This document shows positions 1-11,498 of a stretch of 64,000 bases of DNA, one piece after another. Made by a program: the position numbers and the translations under genes. Source of the DNA: Diabrotica undecimpunctata. Taxonomy: Eukaryota; Arthropoda; Insecta; Coleoptera; Chrysomelidae. The stretch spans positions 83,821,389 through 83,885,388 of the forward strand of contig NC_092808.1 of the NCBI RefSeq assembly GCF_040954645.1, written 5' to 3'. The stretch's first letter is position 1. Each line of letters begins with the position of its first letter. A model generated the notes under the pieces. It worked only from the letters and a program-made list of their open reading frames with translations. It searched no databases and was not told where the DNA came from.

Positions 1-1565
1 TTTGTTCATATTCTTTGTGATGCAAAGTTACAATTCATGTATCCACATTCGCTGCAGGTCTAACTGATGTAATAATGTTGCTTTAAATGGAGTTAATATA
101 ACAATGTATAGACAATAACGCACGTCATTATTACAAACCAAATATTAAATAATTCTTTTAAATAATAAATCAAGTGAATACAAATGAATACTATCAGCAC
201 ACATAAACCATTACTTTAATAATATATCATTTTCTAGTACAAATAATAACCATAAATATTACATAAATATTACAGTAAATATTTAATAGACAAAAATATA
301 AAAATCGAGCAAAAGTTCGAATCTAGGCACCAACAACAGAATAATCCGTAAGGATCCCCCCGGCAAAAATGCCATACTACGATATTATTATTAGTACCAG
401 GCTTACAAGTTGAGCAGCGTCGATTCTCACTGCTCCAAGCTTTTGTCATCCTATCTGATGTCTTCTTCAAGGCTTCCAAGGTCTTAGTCTCCTGAGCTCC
501 CAGACACTACTAATCTCTTGTCTATATTTATTGATATACAAATGTAGACGCGATTCATTTATCAACTTCAAATACGTCAAACCATTTTTTTTTGTTGCAT
601 AAATTTTACAAAGGAATTCTTCCAGAATATTAAATTCTACCATGTAAGATAAGAATATTTTATGTAACATTATTTACACAAAATATTATTTTATTTACTG
701 TTGTGCAAAATCATTGCGCAACATTTTTATACAATATTTTATGCTATTTAATGCGAGAAATTCTAATTATATATTAATAGTTCTTTAAAAAGTATATAAA
801 GTAAAATAGAAATAATATTATAACGGCACACAAAAAACATACCATAGATTAAAATTAAATACTCACTAATCTTTGCAATTGAAATTTTGGATGTCTATAA
901 AAGTTTATTGAATTTTTTCTCTGCCTGCATATAAAGCCTATGGTTTCTTTTTACCAATACTATAAAATTATGGGTTGAAATTATAGCCTGTAAAAGCGTG
1001 TCCCAGGTTATAAAAGCGAATGCAGGAAATACCTTAAAGTACCAGCTGGAAGTACCATAAATTTGTGCTTCCAGCGAATTATATATGCTATTTACCTCGA
1101 TAAAGCGGCTATTGTTTCATAAGCCAAATTGTAGCCATACTTTAATTACATTTTTAAAATGCGCCATATTTCCCAAAATGATTATTAAGTTATTTACATC
1201 AGTACATTGCACTATGACTTTAATGCCACTTTCAATTTGACTTTGGAAAAATTCGATTTTTGTATTACCTTCGTCATGTCTTGCGCTGCAGTATTCGATA
1301 ACAATTTGACAATGGACTACGGTATTGTTAACCGTATATCAGAAAGCATTTTTTTTATAAGAAATAGAGCACTTTATCTTCTAAAAAATTTGGTTAAATG
1401 GTCAGTGAGTAATTTCACCAAAGCATCCTTAAATTTGACATTCCGAAATTCTGCACTGATTTTGCTTAGTACCTATTTTATAAAACTTATTAATATTAAT
1501 TATAGAAGTATTGATAATAATATTTATTATTATTATCATTAGATAGAAAACAGAATAAAGAATAA
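1..1565. other. AT-rich stretch, no gene recognised
   Basis: No reading frame here resembles a family I know. The minus strand at about 300-480 is less AT-rich and has a short open frame, but I cannot assign it. A perfect 8-bp inverted repeat (GCTGGAAG at 1045-1052, CTTCCAGC at 1068-1075) makes a small hairpin. The 111-codon plus-strand frame at 1207-1542 has no recognisable motif and I treat it as chance. Confidence 0.5.
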
Positions 1566-1988
1566 AGATTATCTAAGATAAAAGATAAGACTCCCATAGA
1601 TAGACTTAGTAATATTGTCTACAACATTCCATGTCTCTCTTGCAACAATTCCTACATCGGTCAAACATCTCAATTATTGAAATCACGTATTACACTACAC
1701 AAAAGTGATTCTCGACTTCACCCTGACCGTTGTGCATTAGCCAAACATGTCCATTCCACTGGTCATCTCATGGACTATACTAACACCACAATTCTCCACC
1801 GTGAGAACAATAAATCTAAAAGAGAGTTCATTGAAATGTCTTATATTTTCCTTAACGATTTCTCCATTAATGTTAAGAGTGACATCAAGAATCTAAGCGA
1901 TATATACCACCTGTTACTTAAATCAGATACCAAGAACAATACTATATCACAGATAACTAACTTGACTGATATATCCATTAACAACTAA
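1566..1988 (+). pseudogene. Penelope-like element, C-terminal GIY-YIG endonuclease
   Basis: This frame encodes the C-terminal nuclease of a Penelope-like retroelement, the domain thought to nick target DNA for reverse transcription. Visible are a core of the form NIVYNIPC-x2-C-x3-YIGQTSQ, an arginine seven residues on (LKSRITLHKSD), then CALAKHVHSTGH and a KREFIEMSYI helix, in the order usual for this family. The frame opens after a TAA at 1563 and stops at 1987, with no reverse transcriptase directly upstream, so this is a 5'-truncated copy. An RT piece of the same class lies at 3010-4020 in the same orientation but the wrong order, so it is another copy or a tandem arrangement. The family is clear; activity of this copy is not. 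Confidence 0.85.
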
Positions 1989-2536
1989 CATACCTTTATA
2001 ATTACTTTTCATTAACAAAAAATATATAACATTCCCTTGCTTTTCTTAGATACGTCTCAATAAGATTCAATAATACATGAACAATATAATATAATTAAAT
2101 AAAGAAAATCAAAATAATATTTCCCTTTACTGGGATTTAAATTCATTCGTTTTTTACCAATGAACCTTAACGACATAAAGATTCATACGACCTACTGAAG
2201 TTGTCAGCGCTTGCGTTCTGGCTTAAACAGAACCTCACTTTTAACTATCTAAAAATCAAAAATTTAGTTATTGCCGACAATTCAAAGAATTACCTCCTTT
2301 TAAATGTAGTTGCATTGGGTTTTTCGATTAACCTTGGGTAAGCCTTTGCGTGTCAAGTTCGAAGCTACCATACATTTCAATCCTTATAAAAAACTTTTTT
2401 TGCACATAGTAACAAAAAACACCACTATGTTACTAGCAAAGTTTTTTAATATTCTAACTCTACAATTCTAAGTTACGGTAAGATCAATAATGTTTTAATA
2501 GATAATATATGGTAGCTAATTATAATTTATTCTCTT
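1989..2536 (+). other. Probable 3' untranslated part of the Penelope-like copy
   Basis: Non-coding AT-rich sequence between the GIY-YIG stop codon and the hammerhead motif at 2537. Penelope-like elements usually end in a non-coding pseudo-LTR that carries a hammerhead, so I assign this stretch to the same element by position only. Confidence 0.4.
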
Positions 2537-2590
2537 TCAGCCCTGAAGAAGCCAAATTAATTCTCTTTGGCGAAAACGTTCGGCGAAACA
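2537..2590 (+). ncRNA. Hammerhead ribozyme motif of Penelope-like type
   Basis: The core CTGAAGA (2543-2549) fits the hammerhead consensus CUGANGA. It is followed by stem II (GCCAAA 2551-2556 pairing with TTTGGC 2566-2571), GAAA (2572-2575), and a very short stem III: AACGTT at 2575-2580 is a palindrome, so it pairs best between two molecules. The cleavage position would follow C2581. Stem I is short: GCC 2540-2542 with GGC 2582-2584. Penelope-like elements are known to carry such type I hammerheads with tiny stem III, and the GIY-YIG piece 550 bp upstream supports the link. Only 3 bp of stem I pair perfectly, so activity is uncertain. Confidence 0.65.
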
Positions 2591-2676
2591 ATTGATACAC
2601 ATTAGAGTATTTCTTGCAGATTTCCCCAATATTTAAGAGTTTACTATTTAACTAATCTGCAAAGATTAAATTTCTT

Positions 2677-2678
<2 letters not shown>

Positions 2679-2710
<32 letters not shown>
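2679..2710. repeat. (TA)n microsatellite
   Basis: About 16 uninterrupted TA dinucleotides. It lies about 90 bp after the hammerhead motif and may mark the edge of the Penelope-like copy. Confidence 0.9.
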
Positions 2711-2713
<3 letters not shown>

Positions 2714-3009
2714 AACACGCCCTTTCTAATTGTAGAGGAAAAACAGGTTATGTGACATTTTATCGCAGATAGATAACTCTAAAATCTCTAACTGTTGTAA
2801 TTATTATAAATTTTTTTTAATAAATAAATATTTTTACTAAGTTAAATATGATAGTTACTAGTAACACTTATGCCAAGCTTTATATGGATATAAATACCAT
2901 CTCCTCTGTGACCTTGCTTTCCTTAAATCGCGTCGTGATCATTAAGTCATTTCAAAATCTCTTAAAATTAAACATCACACTAAATATTCATCAATTTACA
3001 TAATTCTTA

Positions 3010-4020
3010 GACCAACGCCGAAATTCTCTGTATTAGTTTTTTAGAAAGACCCGTCCTCAAAGAACGTCATAATAATCCTGACAGTGTCATCCTTCCGGCC
3101 GACAAAGATAAGCCACCGTCTTTCTCAATTCTTCTAATTATTTCGACAAAATGTCCGAAATTCTCAATTTCGCAGAATACAAACGCATCCCAAACGATCC
3201 CACTACCTATCTAGAAAAAACGACTAAATCCATTATAAATAAGTCTACTCTAGCTCCAGACATCAAAAAATCTCTTGTACCTAGAGAAAAAATAATCATC
3301 CAAATTTCCAAAGATATGCAGCCTTTCAAAAATCCATAAGCCCAATATTCCTCTGGGACCCATCGTCAGTACATACAACGCCCCACTCAGAAATTGACAA
3401 AACATCTTGCTTTATCCTTACAACGATTAGCCGAAAACGCTTCGTCCTTTGGGCCAAAACTCTTTTTATTTTATTGATCTTCTGAAAAACATTTCTATTT
3501 CGTCCTCAGATATACTACATATTTCATAGATATTTCGTCGTTAGCACATTCCCATCGATGAAACCATTTCCATCTTGGACTTTAAACATCAAATCCCCCA
3601 AGACACATTATCTCTTATAAAACATGCCTATTATATACTTTTAATTCCAAAATGACTTGTATTGTCAAATCAAAGGTGCCCCAATGGGATCCCTCTCTCT
3701 CCCGTAATAACTGCTATCTACATACAATATTTTGAAACAGCAGCCATGTCCTCATCAAATCTCAAACCCACCTGCTGGTAACGGTACGTTGATGACACCT
3801 TTGTCGTTTGGCCCCATGGTAAAGACACATTAGATCTCTTCCTCTCCCACCTGAATGGAATACATCCCGGTATTCAATTCACGATGAAAGTTGAGTCTGA
3901 AGCGTCCTTGCCATTTTTAGATGTTCTTATTTACAAAAACCTACCTCAAAGTTTTTCCTATCCGTAGAAAAATCAAAATAAATGGTTAAATGTTCGACTC
4001 TGTTGAAACTCAAACCATCA
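3010..4020 (+). pseudogene. Penelope-like reverse transcriptase fragment
   Basis: Translated in several frames, this stretch gives the ordered motifs of a Penelope-like RT: VILPADKDKATVF near 3085, the block MSEILNFAEYKRIPNDPTTY (3151), KIHKPNIPLGPIVSTYN near 3330, then the catalytic YVDDTFVVWPHGKDT near 3790 and LPFLDVLIYK near 3910. YVDD holds the metal-binding aspartates of RT motif C. At least three frameshifts and several stops separate the pieces, and the region between the palm motifs is shortened. The GIY-YIG domain that should follow is absent; an opposite-strand RTE-type LINE piece comes next. The family assignment is firm and the gene is dead. Confidence 0.85.
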
Positions 4021-4194
4021 TTATTCTCTTTGCCTTTATCGCTATGCAGGGTCGGCTTTCCTAATTACATTTTTCCATAAGTTTCTATCTTGGGTCATAT
4101 AAATATTAATTAATACCCTTTACCTGCCTAAGCGTCCCCAACAGGTTTTTTTGTCTTTCTCTCCTAATACTTCCAGGAACCCTTAGGTCAACAA

Positions 4195-4590
4195 TTCTTC
4201 CTTTCACTTCATCCATCCAACCCCAACTCTACTGCATGTGTCTCCATATATTCCCTTAATACTCTGTAACATTGATCCAAGGTACTTAACACTATTACTT
4301 TTCACAATCATTTCATCATCCAAATATATCATTTCATTTGTATTAACTCCATATTTAAATGAACATTCCAAATACTCTTTTTTTGTCCTACAAAGTTTCA
4401 AACATTTTTCCTTAAGAGAACCTCTTACACTTCTTCACCTTTTTCTTCTTCACTTCCTCCACTGTTCCAATTTTTGTTCTAAGTCGCTTTCACTAATTAT
4501 TAACTAACACCATATCATCAGCATACATAAAACACCACAGAATATTACCCTGTAGTTTCGCTTTTATTTGATACAGAATTAATGAGAAGG
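4195..4590 (-). pseudogene. RTE-like LINE reverse transcriptase fragment
   Basis: On the minus strand the frames read a remnant of the polymerase aspartate region and then KKEYLECSFKYGVN, SNSVKYLGSMLQSIKG and RVGVGWMK. This order is typical of the palm and thumb of RTE-type LINEs common in insects. Stops and shifts interrupt it and both ends are missing. The opposite-strand frame at 4238-4507 is its shadow. Confidence 0.65.
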
Positions 4591-5079
4591 ATCCTGACCT
4601 GGAAGTTAACCAGTATAGAAAGAAAATATCGGCTCTTAAGTTAAGTGAATTTTAAGTTAAATATACCCGTTAAAAAATTAAAAGAGTGAGTTGAAGTTCC
4701 TGACTAGAAGTAACATCAGAAACTCTATAAATTAGCTTATATTACATCAATTATTAGTAATAAACAAAAATATCTCTTTTACAACATAAGAAGAACCACC
4801 GAATATTTCAAATACAAACAAGATTTTTTTATCTTTTTTGTTTTTGCACCGGCTTAATTGCCTTGTTATAGCTTTGATATAGGACCGCATTCAGATCTAA
4901 TGACTAGTTTCAAAGTTTATTTAAATGGATAATATTAATTCCGAATTAGCTCAGGAAATGAGCTGTATTTCATCACCAACACTTAAAAAATCGTACTCAT
5001 CAGTAACCAGTACTCTTAATTTTCTATCCAGAAAGCAAGCTTTTGTATTTAGTTATTTATTTAGTTATTATTAAAACAA
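4591..5079. other. No gene recognised
   Basis: AT-rich sequence without a supported coding frame. Its last part may be the decayed 5' region of the LINE that becomes readable at 5080. Confidence 0.4.
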
Positions 5080-6133
5080 ACGTGATTTTAAAAAAGCCAG
5101 TGAAGGAGTTTCTATTTATGTTAATAACTCATTGGAATCTAGACAAATACCTTTAAAGACCAACCTTGAAGCAGTAGCAGCACCAAATACCGATAAAAGC
5201 ATAAAAGAAATAACTCATATTATAGATCAAATTCTATCATCTAAGATTATAATAGGAGCTCTAAATGGACGCAATTTACTTTGGGGATCTAATAGATATA
5301 ACAAAATAGGACACATAATAGAAACTGTAATTAATGACACCAATATTACCCTACTTAACGATGGATCTCCAACAAGATTCAATTGTTTTACTGGAAACAC
5401 TAGTTGTATTGACTTATCTCTTGTAGATCCCTCTTAAGTTCAAAACATAACTTGGAAAGTTAGTACACAATTGTATAAAAGCGATCATTTTCCCATAGTG
5501 ATATATTTCGAAAACAAACAAAAAATTTAACCATACCCTAGATGGAACACAGAAATAGAGGATTGGTCACCGTTTACAAATTTGTGGAGAATCGATTGAA
5601 TTATTTTTTAGATCCATCCCCGCATGACAATATAAACGACTTATATTGTCATGCGGGTTAGTAAATAAATTTTTCTCCGTCATTCTTTCCGCAGCAGATC
5701 ATATTATCGGAAAAAAGAAAATAGTAAGAAATCGTGGTGGAACAATCATTGTCAGGATGCTATAAAGAAGACTCACACAGCATTCAATAAATACAAACAA
5801 CAAAAAACAAAAGAAAATCTTTTAGAATATAAGAAATTAAGGGCTATTAGTAGAAAAGTGGTAAAAGAAGCAAAAAAGGAATCGTGGAAACAATTGTTAT
5901 CAACAATAAACAGTTCTACCCCAGCAGCAATGGTGTGGAAACAAACTAACAATATTTCGGGACGCCACATAAACTCATCAATAAGACTTTTAGAATATAA
6001 AAACAAAATTCATACGTCTAGATCTGGAATAGCCAATGTATTAGCTTCATCCTACGAGTCATATTCAAGAACCGAAAACTTTTCTCAAGAGTTTTTACAA
6101 TTTAAAACCAAGGAAGAATTACAAGAATTTAAT
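5080..6133 (+). pseudogene. LINE ORF2 segment 1: endonuclease and linker
   Basis: The frames encode the second half of an APE-type endonuclease, which nicks target DNA for LINE insertion, and the linker to the RT. Readable blocks are IIIGALNGRNLLWGSN (usual form GDFNAHN, so the catalytic Asp and Asn are altered), LLNDGSPTRFN, TSCIDLSLVDPS, YKSDHFPIVIYF, then KESWKQLLSTINSSTPAAMV. They align by eye with ORF2 of the I-clade copy at 24523-28200. Stops near 5437, 5530 and 5600 break it. It resumes at 7041 and 9358 in the same orientation, so I read the three pieces as one old copy. Confidence 0.75.
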
Positions 6134-7040
6134 TATGATATGTAACATATATTCTTATCAAGACCAGGGCATTAAGCAACACCACACTGCTGGAAGAAAC
6201 GAAGGGAGAAATTCTTCGAATATCCCTAAGGATATTCAAGAGAAAAACGCCCACCGTTCCATCCATCAGAATGGTGCTCGCCCCGACTGCTCAGCCCTGG
6301 GTTCGTTCCCTGTTCATTCTCTCCCCACACCAATCCCAGAAAGGTACAGGAAATAAAAAAAACTTACGAAGTCATAGTAAATATATATATATTTATTAAA
6401 TAATAATAAACAGAATTCATATTATTATAAATATTGTTCTGAAGCTATTTTCTTGTGGCATTTTAAATTAATTACTATTTAACTGGGAATAAGCCACAAT
6501 TAAAGGTTAAAATACGTTTATTATAAATGTGAAACAAAAATAAATTTTTAAACTAAGACTCAAAGATTCTGCCGGTTGCCGGTATAAAATAATTTAAGTA
6601 TAAAAAAGTACTCAGCTTTAGTTCGTTCTGAAGAAGTCGTTCAGTTCTCCAGGAATGGTTCCGATATTTGTGGAAGTTAGCCGTTGTCGGTGCTTGTTGG
6701 TTGGGCTAAGGGGGGTTGTTGGTGTAGATTATAGCAATCATTTTTGTCCCCATCTTGGTAAATGGGTTTCAAATTATATTCTGATGCATCAGTGGATTTA
6801 AGGTAGTATGGGTGGTTGCTGATTGTTTCCCCAAGGTAGTGTGGTTGGCTATTGCTTGCTCCTTACGGTAGTGGTCGTGTATACGGCTAAGGCACCAACC
6901 AATTTGTGTGACTAAAGTTTTATTGTAGAATGATTGTAGTGATATGATTGAAAAGAGAGCGAACAAAAATTTGTATCGGCTTATATAGGATGGAACGGCT
7001 ACTAAAAATATTTATAATTTAATACTAATACTAGTACATA
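6134..7040. mobile_element. Unclassified insertion inside the LINE
   Basis: This block interrupts LINE coding sequence that ends near 6133 and resumes near 7041. It includes a piece at about 6435-6530 shared in reverse with 61935-62030. Near its right end the minus strand reads a TATA-like TATATAAG at about 6982-6989 and then AATAAA near 6920, as an LTR or promoter might, but I found no paired terminal repeats. Class undetermined. Confidence 0.35.
6435..6530 (-). repeat. Dispersed repeat, partial copy
   Basis: Contains GGGAATAAGCCACAATTAAA. The reverse complement matches 61935-62030 and, more weakly, 31780-31890: a short block ending GTGGCTTATTCCC, a gap, then GCCACAAGAAAATAGCTT. Probably part of a non-autonomous element family. 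Confidence 0.6.
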
Positions 7041-7228
7041 ATAAATACACCAATACTAGAAAAAGAGTTAACTGAAGCTATAAATTCTATTAAAAACTCT
7101 GGTCCTTGTCCAGATGGCATTCCTATTATTTTCCTTAAAAATTGGCCTAAAAATGAAACTGCCTATATACTAAAGATATATAACAAAATATGGCTTAAAA
7201 GAGTATTTCCACATATGTACCCTCTTTA
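7041..7228 (+). pseudogene. LINE ORF2 segment 2: start of the RT domain
   Basis: One open stretch reads LEKELTEAINSIKNSGPCPD then GIPIIFLKNWPKNETAYIL. It matches the block LEELMTALDLCKNTASGPDD of the I-clade copy at 24.5-29.9 kb, which opens the RT domain. It continues segment 1 in position and orientation. The RT palm and most of RNase H are missing before segment 3. Confidence 0.7.
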
Positions 7229-8065
7229 ATGACAGAGTAGAGGTTACCTAGGGAACGGTACTAGGCTCGGGCTTTAGTCTGGTAGAGGTCTCTTGGTCGG
7301 GGCTCTTATTGCAGCTTAAATATAAAGAGTTGGTTAGTGGAGTACTGAAGATAAAGAGAAGAGAAGTTAGAAGATAAAAAGAAGGGAAATAATTAGGCAC
7401 CATCCTATTTTTCAAGGAACAGGGAAACCAACTACATATAAAATAAGATATCGAGAAAGGTAAGGTACGGTTAAGATAATCACGCGAGAATAAAATAAAC
7501 CGTGAAAGAGAAAACTTATTATGATTACGCGGTACACACTTAATATTTTGCCACATATACACTGTTTATATGATAAATCAAATCGTAATATAAATCAATA
7601 ATAAAGCCTGAAAGAGATACACCATGCATATGAAATAAATATATATACATAATAAAAAAACAGAAGGCAAATAGTTTATTAACGAGATTATATTGAGGTA
7701 TAGTTAAAGTAAATGCGCTATAACAATTTTACTGAACAGTTAAACAGTACGAGTTAAGTTATTGCACAACTTATTATTAAATACAATAAAAAATATCTTT
7801 TTGAAAAATAATTAGTAGTTTAGTATTCTCAAGAATAAGAAAAAGGCAAGTAATATTATAGTTCTATCTACGTCAATATTAAGTAACTTGAAATAAAGCA
7901 AATGAGTGATTTTTACGCCTAAGTACCTAAACATGAAGTTACTAAAATGTTTGATTGTGATCACCTCAAAAAGTGTATAAAATCTATCATAAATATAACC
8001 TATATATAAAACAAATCTGTTTATAAATCGTATGTATATATAGCGTATATTTATGTTATTAATAG
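7229..8065. other. Possible LTR-like insertion, otherwise unassigned
   Basis: LINE similarity stops at about 7228. The minus strand from about 7561 down to 7232 begins TGTATATG and ends CTCTGTCA (a TG...CA form) and contains TATATTTAAG and AATAAGAG, which would suit an LTR. No duplicated flanks were found, so this is weak. The rest, 7562-8065, is AT-rich with nothing recognisable. Confidence 0.25.
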
Positions 8066-9357
8066 CAAGCAAGCAAGCAATTTAATTAAACCCAGCCTGT
8101 GAGAAATGTTCACCCATCAGAATTACGTTCGGGTGCAACAATTCATTGGAGCGAGGTGTATTTACTCGAGTAAAAACAGGAGTCACTCCACCGCGCTCCA
8201 ATGCTCCAGACCATTCCTTTCCCCACTATAGCATTCTGTTATCCTTAGTGGCTTATCCACGATCTAAAATTGCTTGCTTGGGCCTCAAGTCTTCGCTCTG
8301 AGCTAGACTCAGATTTGGCGACTTGGTACTCAAAGGGTTGGGCCCTACATGTACGGGTTTTAATGGTTTTTGTTAATATTTTTTTCGTGGCTTGCGCCGG
8401 TTTTTGTTAGTAGTTTTTTGATTTTTTTGGTGGCCGAAGGCGTTTTTTGTTGTTTTTTGGATTTTTTTTGTAGGATGCCTGAAACATAAAATCAGAATTA
8501 GTGCCTATTAATATAATAAATCTGTGTGATTGTTGATTTTCTCTCTAGTATTATGATTTTATTCTACTATTTGTTGTTTGGGACTTTTGTGCTTTCATCT
8601 GTGGAAAGCGTCGTACCTCATTATCTCCCGCAATATGAGGCTGGGTGGTTCTCTATATCCGAGAACTTTGTGCTAGCTTTTTTCTTCATTTTGTCAGTCA
8701 CTCTGATTTGTTGTAGTTCTCTAAAGAGGAATCTTTCTGCTAAGTATCTCTGTACGTTGACTGCCTCTCTTAGGCTGTTGTTATGTGCCGCTTGTATTTT
8801 ATTTTTTGATGTATTGCATATGTGTCCCCATGCGAAGGAAGCATATTATTATGTTAGTATAGAAAGAAGTATTATACTATTTATTAATAATATTTTTGTT
8901 TTCAGTCTAAGTTTGCTTCTTCCTGGTAGGTCTCTTATTGATGATCTTGCCATGTTGGCTTTTTGTACTGTAGCTTCTACATGTTTGCTAAACGTTAAGC
9001 CTTTGTCCATGATTATTCCGAGGTATTTTCCACTCAATGGGATTATCTTGCACAGTTACCTGTTCCACTGGTTGTTAATGCCTCTTTTTGAAAAGTACAG
9101 TCTGTGTCTTTTCGAAGTTTCTAGCGATTTTCCATTTTTAAACTCCATTCTTCTATGTCTTCTAGCGCCGTTTGTAAGTTATTTACCGCTATGTTTACAT
9201 TTCTGTGTTTGGCCGCTATCGCTGTGTCGTCGGCATGAAGGCTTAGTAGTGTACCTGGTGTTCTAGGTATGTCTGCTGTGTATATCGTGTACAGTAGAGG
9301 TGACAGTACCACTCCCTGTGGCACTCCAGCCTCCGGTTTACCGAGTTCGATACATAG
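8066..9357 (-). pseudogene. Jockey-type LINE fragment, RT domain
   Basis: The minus strand encodes the second half of a Jockey-clade RT: AGVPQGVVLSPLLYTIYTAD near 9330, then LHADDTAIAAKH where HADD stands for the usual YADD, then KYLGIIMDKGLTFSKHVE near 9030 and the SKLRLKTKILLIN block. Stops follow the HADD region. The 3' end reaches a (GCAA)n tract at 8066-8082, which could be the element's tail. The fragment abuts the plus-strand LINE segment at 9358, so it looks inserted into that older LINE. The 246-codon plus-strand frame over it is an antisense shadow. Confidence 0.8.
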
Positions 9358-10030
9358 TAATGAAAGAGTAGATGCTGCCGCCAAATCTTCAGTTAACAAC
9401 GAAGACTTGACAGAACCTAACTATAAGAAAGATTTTCATCACTGGATTAACTCGATATTAAAAGAACGGTGGCTACAAGAATGAAATCAATCTCAACAAA
9501 AACTACGAGACATAAAAATAACAGTTACAAGATAGAAGAATAAGTGTAGCAACAGGAAAGACCAAACTATAATAAACAGACTGAGATTAGGACATACACG
9601 CTTAACACATGAATATCATATTACTGGAAGTGTTCATCCAATGGGCGGTAAGTTTTTCAACAGTATAAGTGTCCAACCTTGCTTAATCGAATGCCCTGCA
9701 TATTCAGATGAGAGGAAAAAGTGTAACCTATCGACAACGCTACGGGAGTGTCTAGTAGAAAATTGTGTCTATTCGTCAGTTTTAAGTTTTCTAAAATCAA
9801 TAGGAATACACAACCAAATATAAACATCAGTGGATGTACAAATAAGTGTGTAATAGCCAATGCTTCTATTAACCAATATACTTAGTCTAACTTAGATTTG
9901 TCTATGTAAAAATCCTTGTATGTCAAAATCAGTACATATTAAGTATCCAAAAATGTAAAAAAATTGTTATACCGAGCGGCGCTAATAACCACATAAATTG
10001 ATGCGCCTTAATTGTAAATAAAAAAAAAAT
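9358..10030 (+). pseudogene. LINE ORF2 segment 3: RNase H end, C-terminus and 3' tail
   Basis: It starts inside RNase H (SNERVDAAAKSS, usual form GNExAD-x2-AK) and continues through NRLRLGHTRLTHEYHITGS to CLIECPAYSDERKKCNLS and a stop at 9821. These match the C-terminal region of the I-clade copies at 18.6 and 24.7 kb. A 3' untranslated region and an A-rich end at about 10019-10030 follow. It is the 3' end of the LINE begun at 5080. Confidence 0.75.
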
Positions 10031-10034
10031 AGTG

Positions 10035-10330
10035 AGAATAAATAAGGACTAAGTACTGGGCCTTGGTGCAATACTACTTTCATATGCAATTTATCAGTCT
10101 CTTCCACACCTGTCCTAACACTAGTTGTTTCTCCCTCATACATGTCTCTCAAAATCTTAACATATTTACCGGGGACTCCTTTCTTATTGAGTGCTCACTA
10201 CATAATCTCCGAGGAACTCTATCATAAACTTTCCTAAGGTCAATGAATACCATATGAGCGTTTGTTTCTTGATTCCTGTAGTTTTCCATCAACTGCCTTA
10301 TAATGAAAAATCTCAAATAGGTATAATTAA
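10035..10330 (-). pseudogene. RTE-like LINE reverse transcriptase fragment
   Basis: The minus strand reads IIRQLMENYRNQETNAHMVF then IDLRKVYDRVPRRL, then after shifts remnants of a GATTSVRT-like block and a LHQG-like block. IDLEKAYDRVPRE is the usual form of RT motif A in this family. It abuts the poly-A end of the LINE at 10030. Confidence 0.7.
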
Positions 10331-11498
10331 ATGAAAATTTCTTTTGCACATCCTTAAACGGAACGATCACAGATAAAACAAAAGAGTTGTTATATGTAGA
10401 ATACAATGGAATTAAAGACAATAAACAAAAAAACCAAGTCATAGAAAGTTAGATGACAAAAATTCCATACTGGACAAAGATGGATGCATATAGCTATGTA
10501 CAGAGAACAATGGAGGATAAATATTCAAAGATTCTTGCCTAATTAGATAAATACATGAAAAGTTTGTAAAAAAATAAAACTAGCATAACTTTGTACAAAA
10601 TTTACACTTTTCTCATATATTTGTAACACTAAATGCACACTAAATACCGTTATAAACTGTGCATATGTCATCCTTATGGGGAAAATAATAAACTTAAAAT
10701 GGTTCTTCATAATCCAGTTTCGTATCTCGAATCGTACTTGTAATTACCACGATAAAATAATAATGAAAACACACATTGCTTTTACATAAAATATCCCTAT
10801 ACTATATTACTTTTTCGGAGTGTTTTTATATTGACTCTAAAAGCGTGCCCTTTCTCTGCTATCCGCATTCTTGTTCACATAGTTTGGAGAATCAAGAATG
10901 CTGTTTCTCATTTGCCCTTAATTACACTGAGCAGAAAAACGACTTTTCATTGCCAGTTTTTCTAGTTCTCTATCTCACTCTGCTAGTTGGTATAGTATTT
11001 CAACTCCACGTTTCAATAAATGAAATGGATCGTTGTTTAAAACCCGCTTTAGTTTTTAAAGAACTTTTGTCTTATGCAAAATCAAGTTGTATTGTTTTAC
11101 TTTTAATATTTTTCAACACAAAACATTATCACGCAAATTTAAAATTCTTTTTCTCCCCAAGGGATTGTTACATAACACCGATCTTTTTATAATTTAACCA
11201 CAGAAATAATAATTATCTTGAATAACAAATTTAGTAATTACTTTAGTTTTGGAGGTCATTATTTCTTGTTATTCATATTACTCATAACAAAAATGTAGTT
11301 TTAGATCAAATATTCAATTTCAGGTAGACAACTGTAATATCAGAAATCAAAATCGAAATATAAAATGTACAAAAACAAGGAACTAAACTAGTTATTTTTA
11401 ACAGATTATTGAATTATATGTTTTCAAACGGGACCAAAAGAGATCATGTTTCATATCGGCAATACCGCTAGAAAAAGCGTAGGTAATATAATATATAT
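10331..11498. other. No gene recognised
   Basis: AT-rich sequence. A 138-codon plus-strand frame at 10776-11192 is leucine- and phenylalanine-rich with no family motif, and the opposite strand is closed. I do not call it. Confidence 0.4.

Noticed and set aside
1207..1542. 111-codon plus-strand frame
   Set aside because: Ends in a Tyr run from ATT/TAT repeats and shows no recognisable motif.
7232..7561. TG...CA block that could be an LTR
   Set aside because: No second copy in the window and no duplicated flanks; kept only as a weak note.
8526..9266. 246-codon plus-strand frame, Leu/Phe/Cys-rich
   Set aside because: It is antisense to a clear Jockey RT fragment on the minus strand; its hydrophobic composition is a by-product of that.
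10776..11192. 138-codon plus-strand frame
   Set aside because: No family motif, AT-driven composition, no splice or regulatory context.
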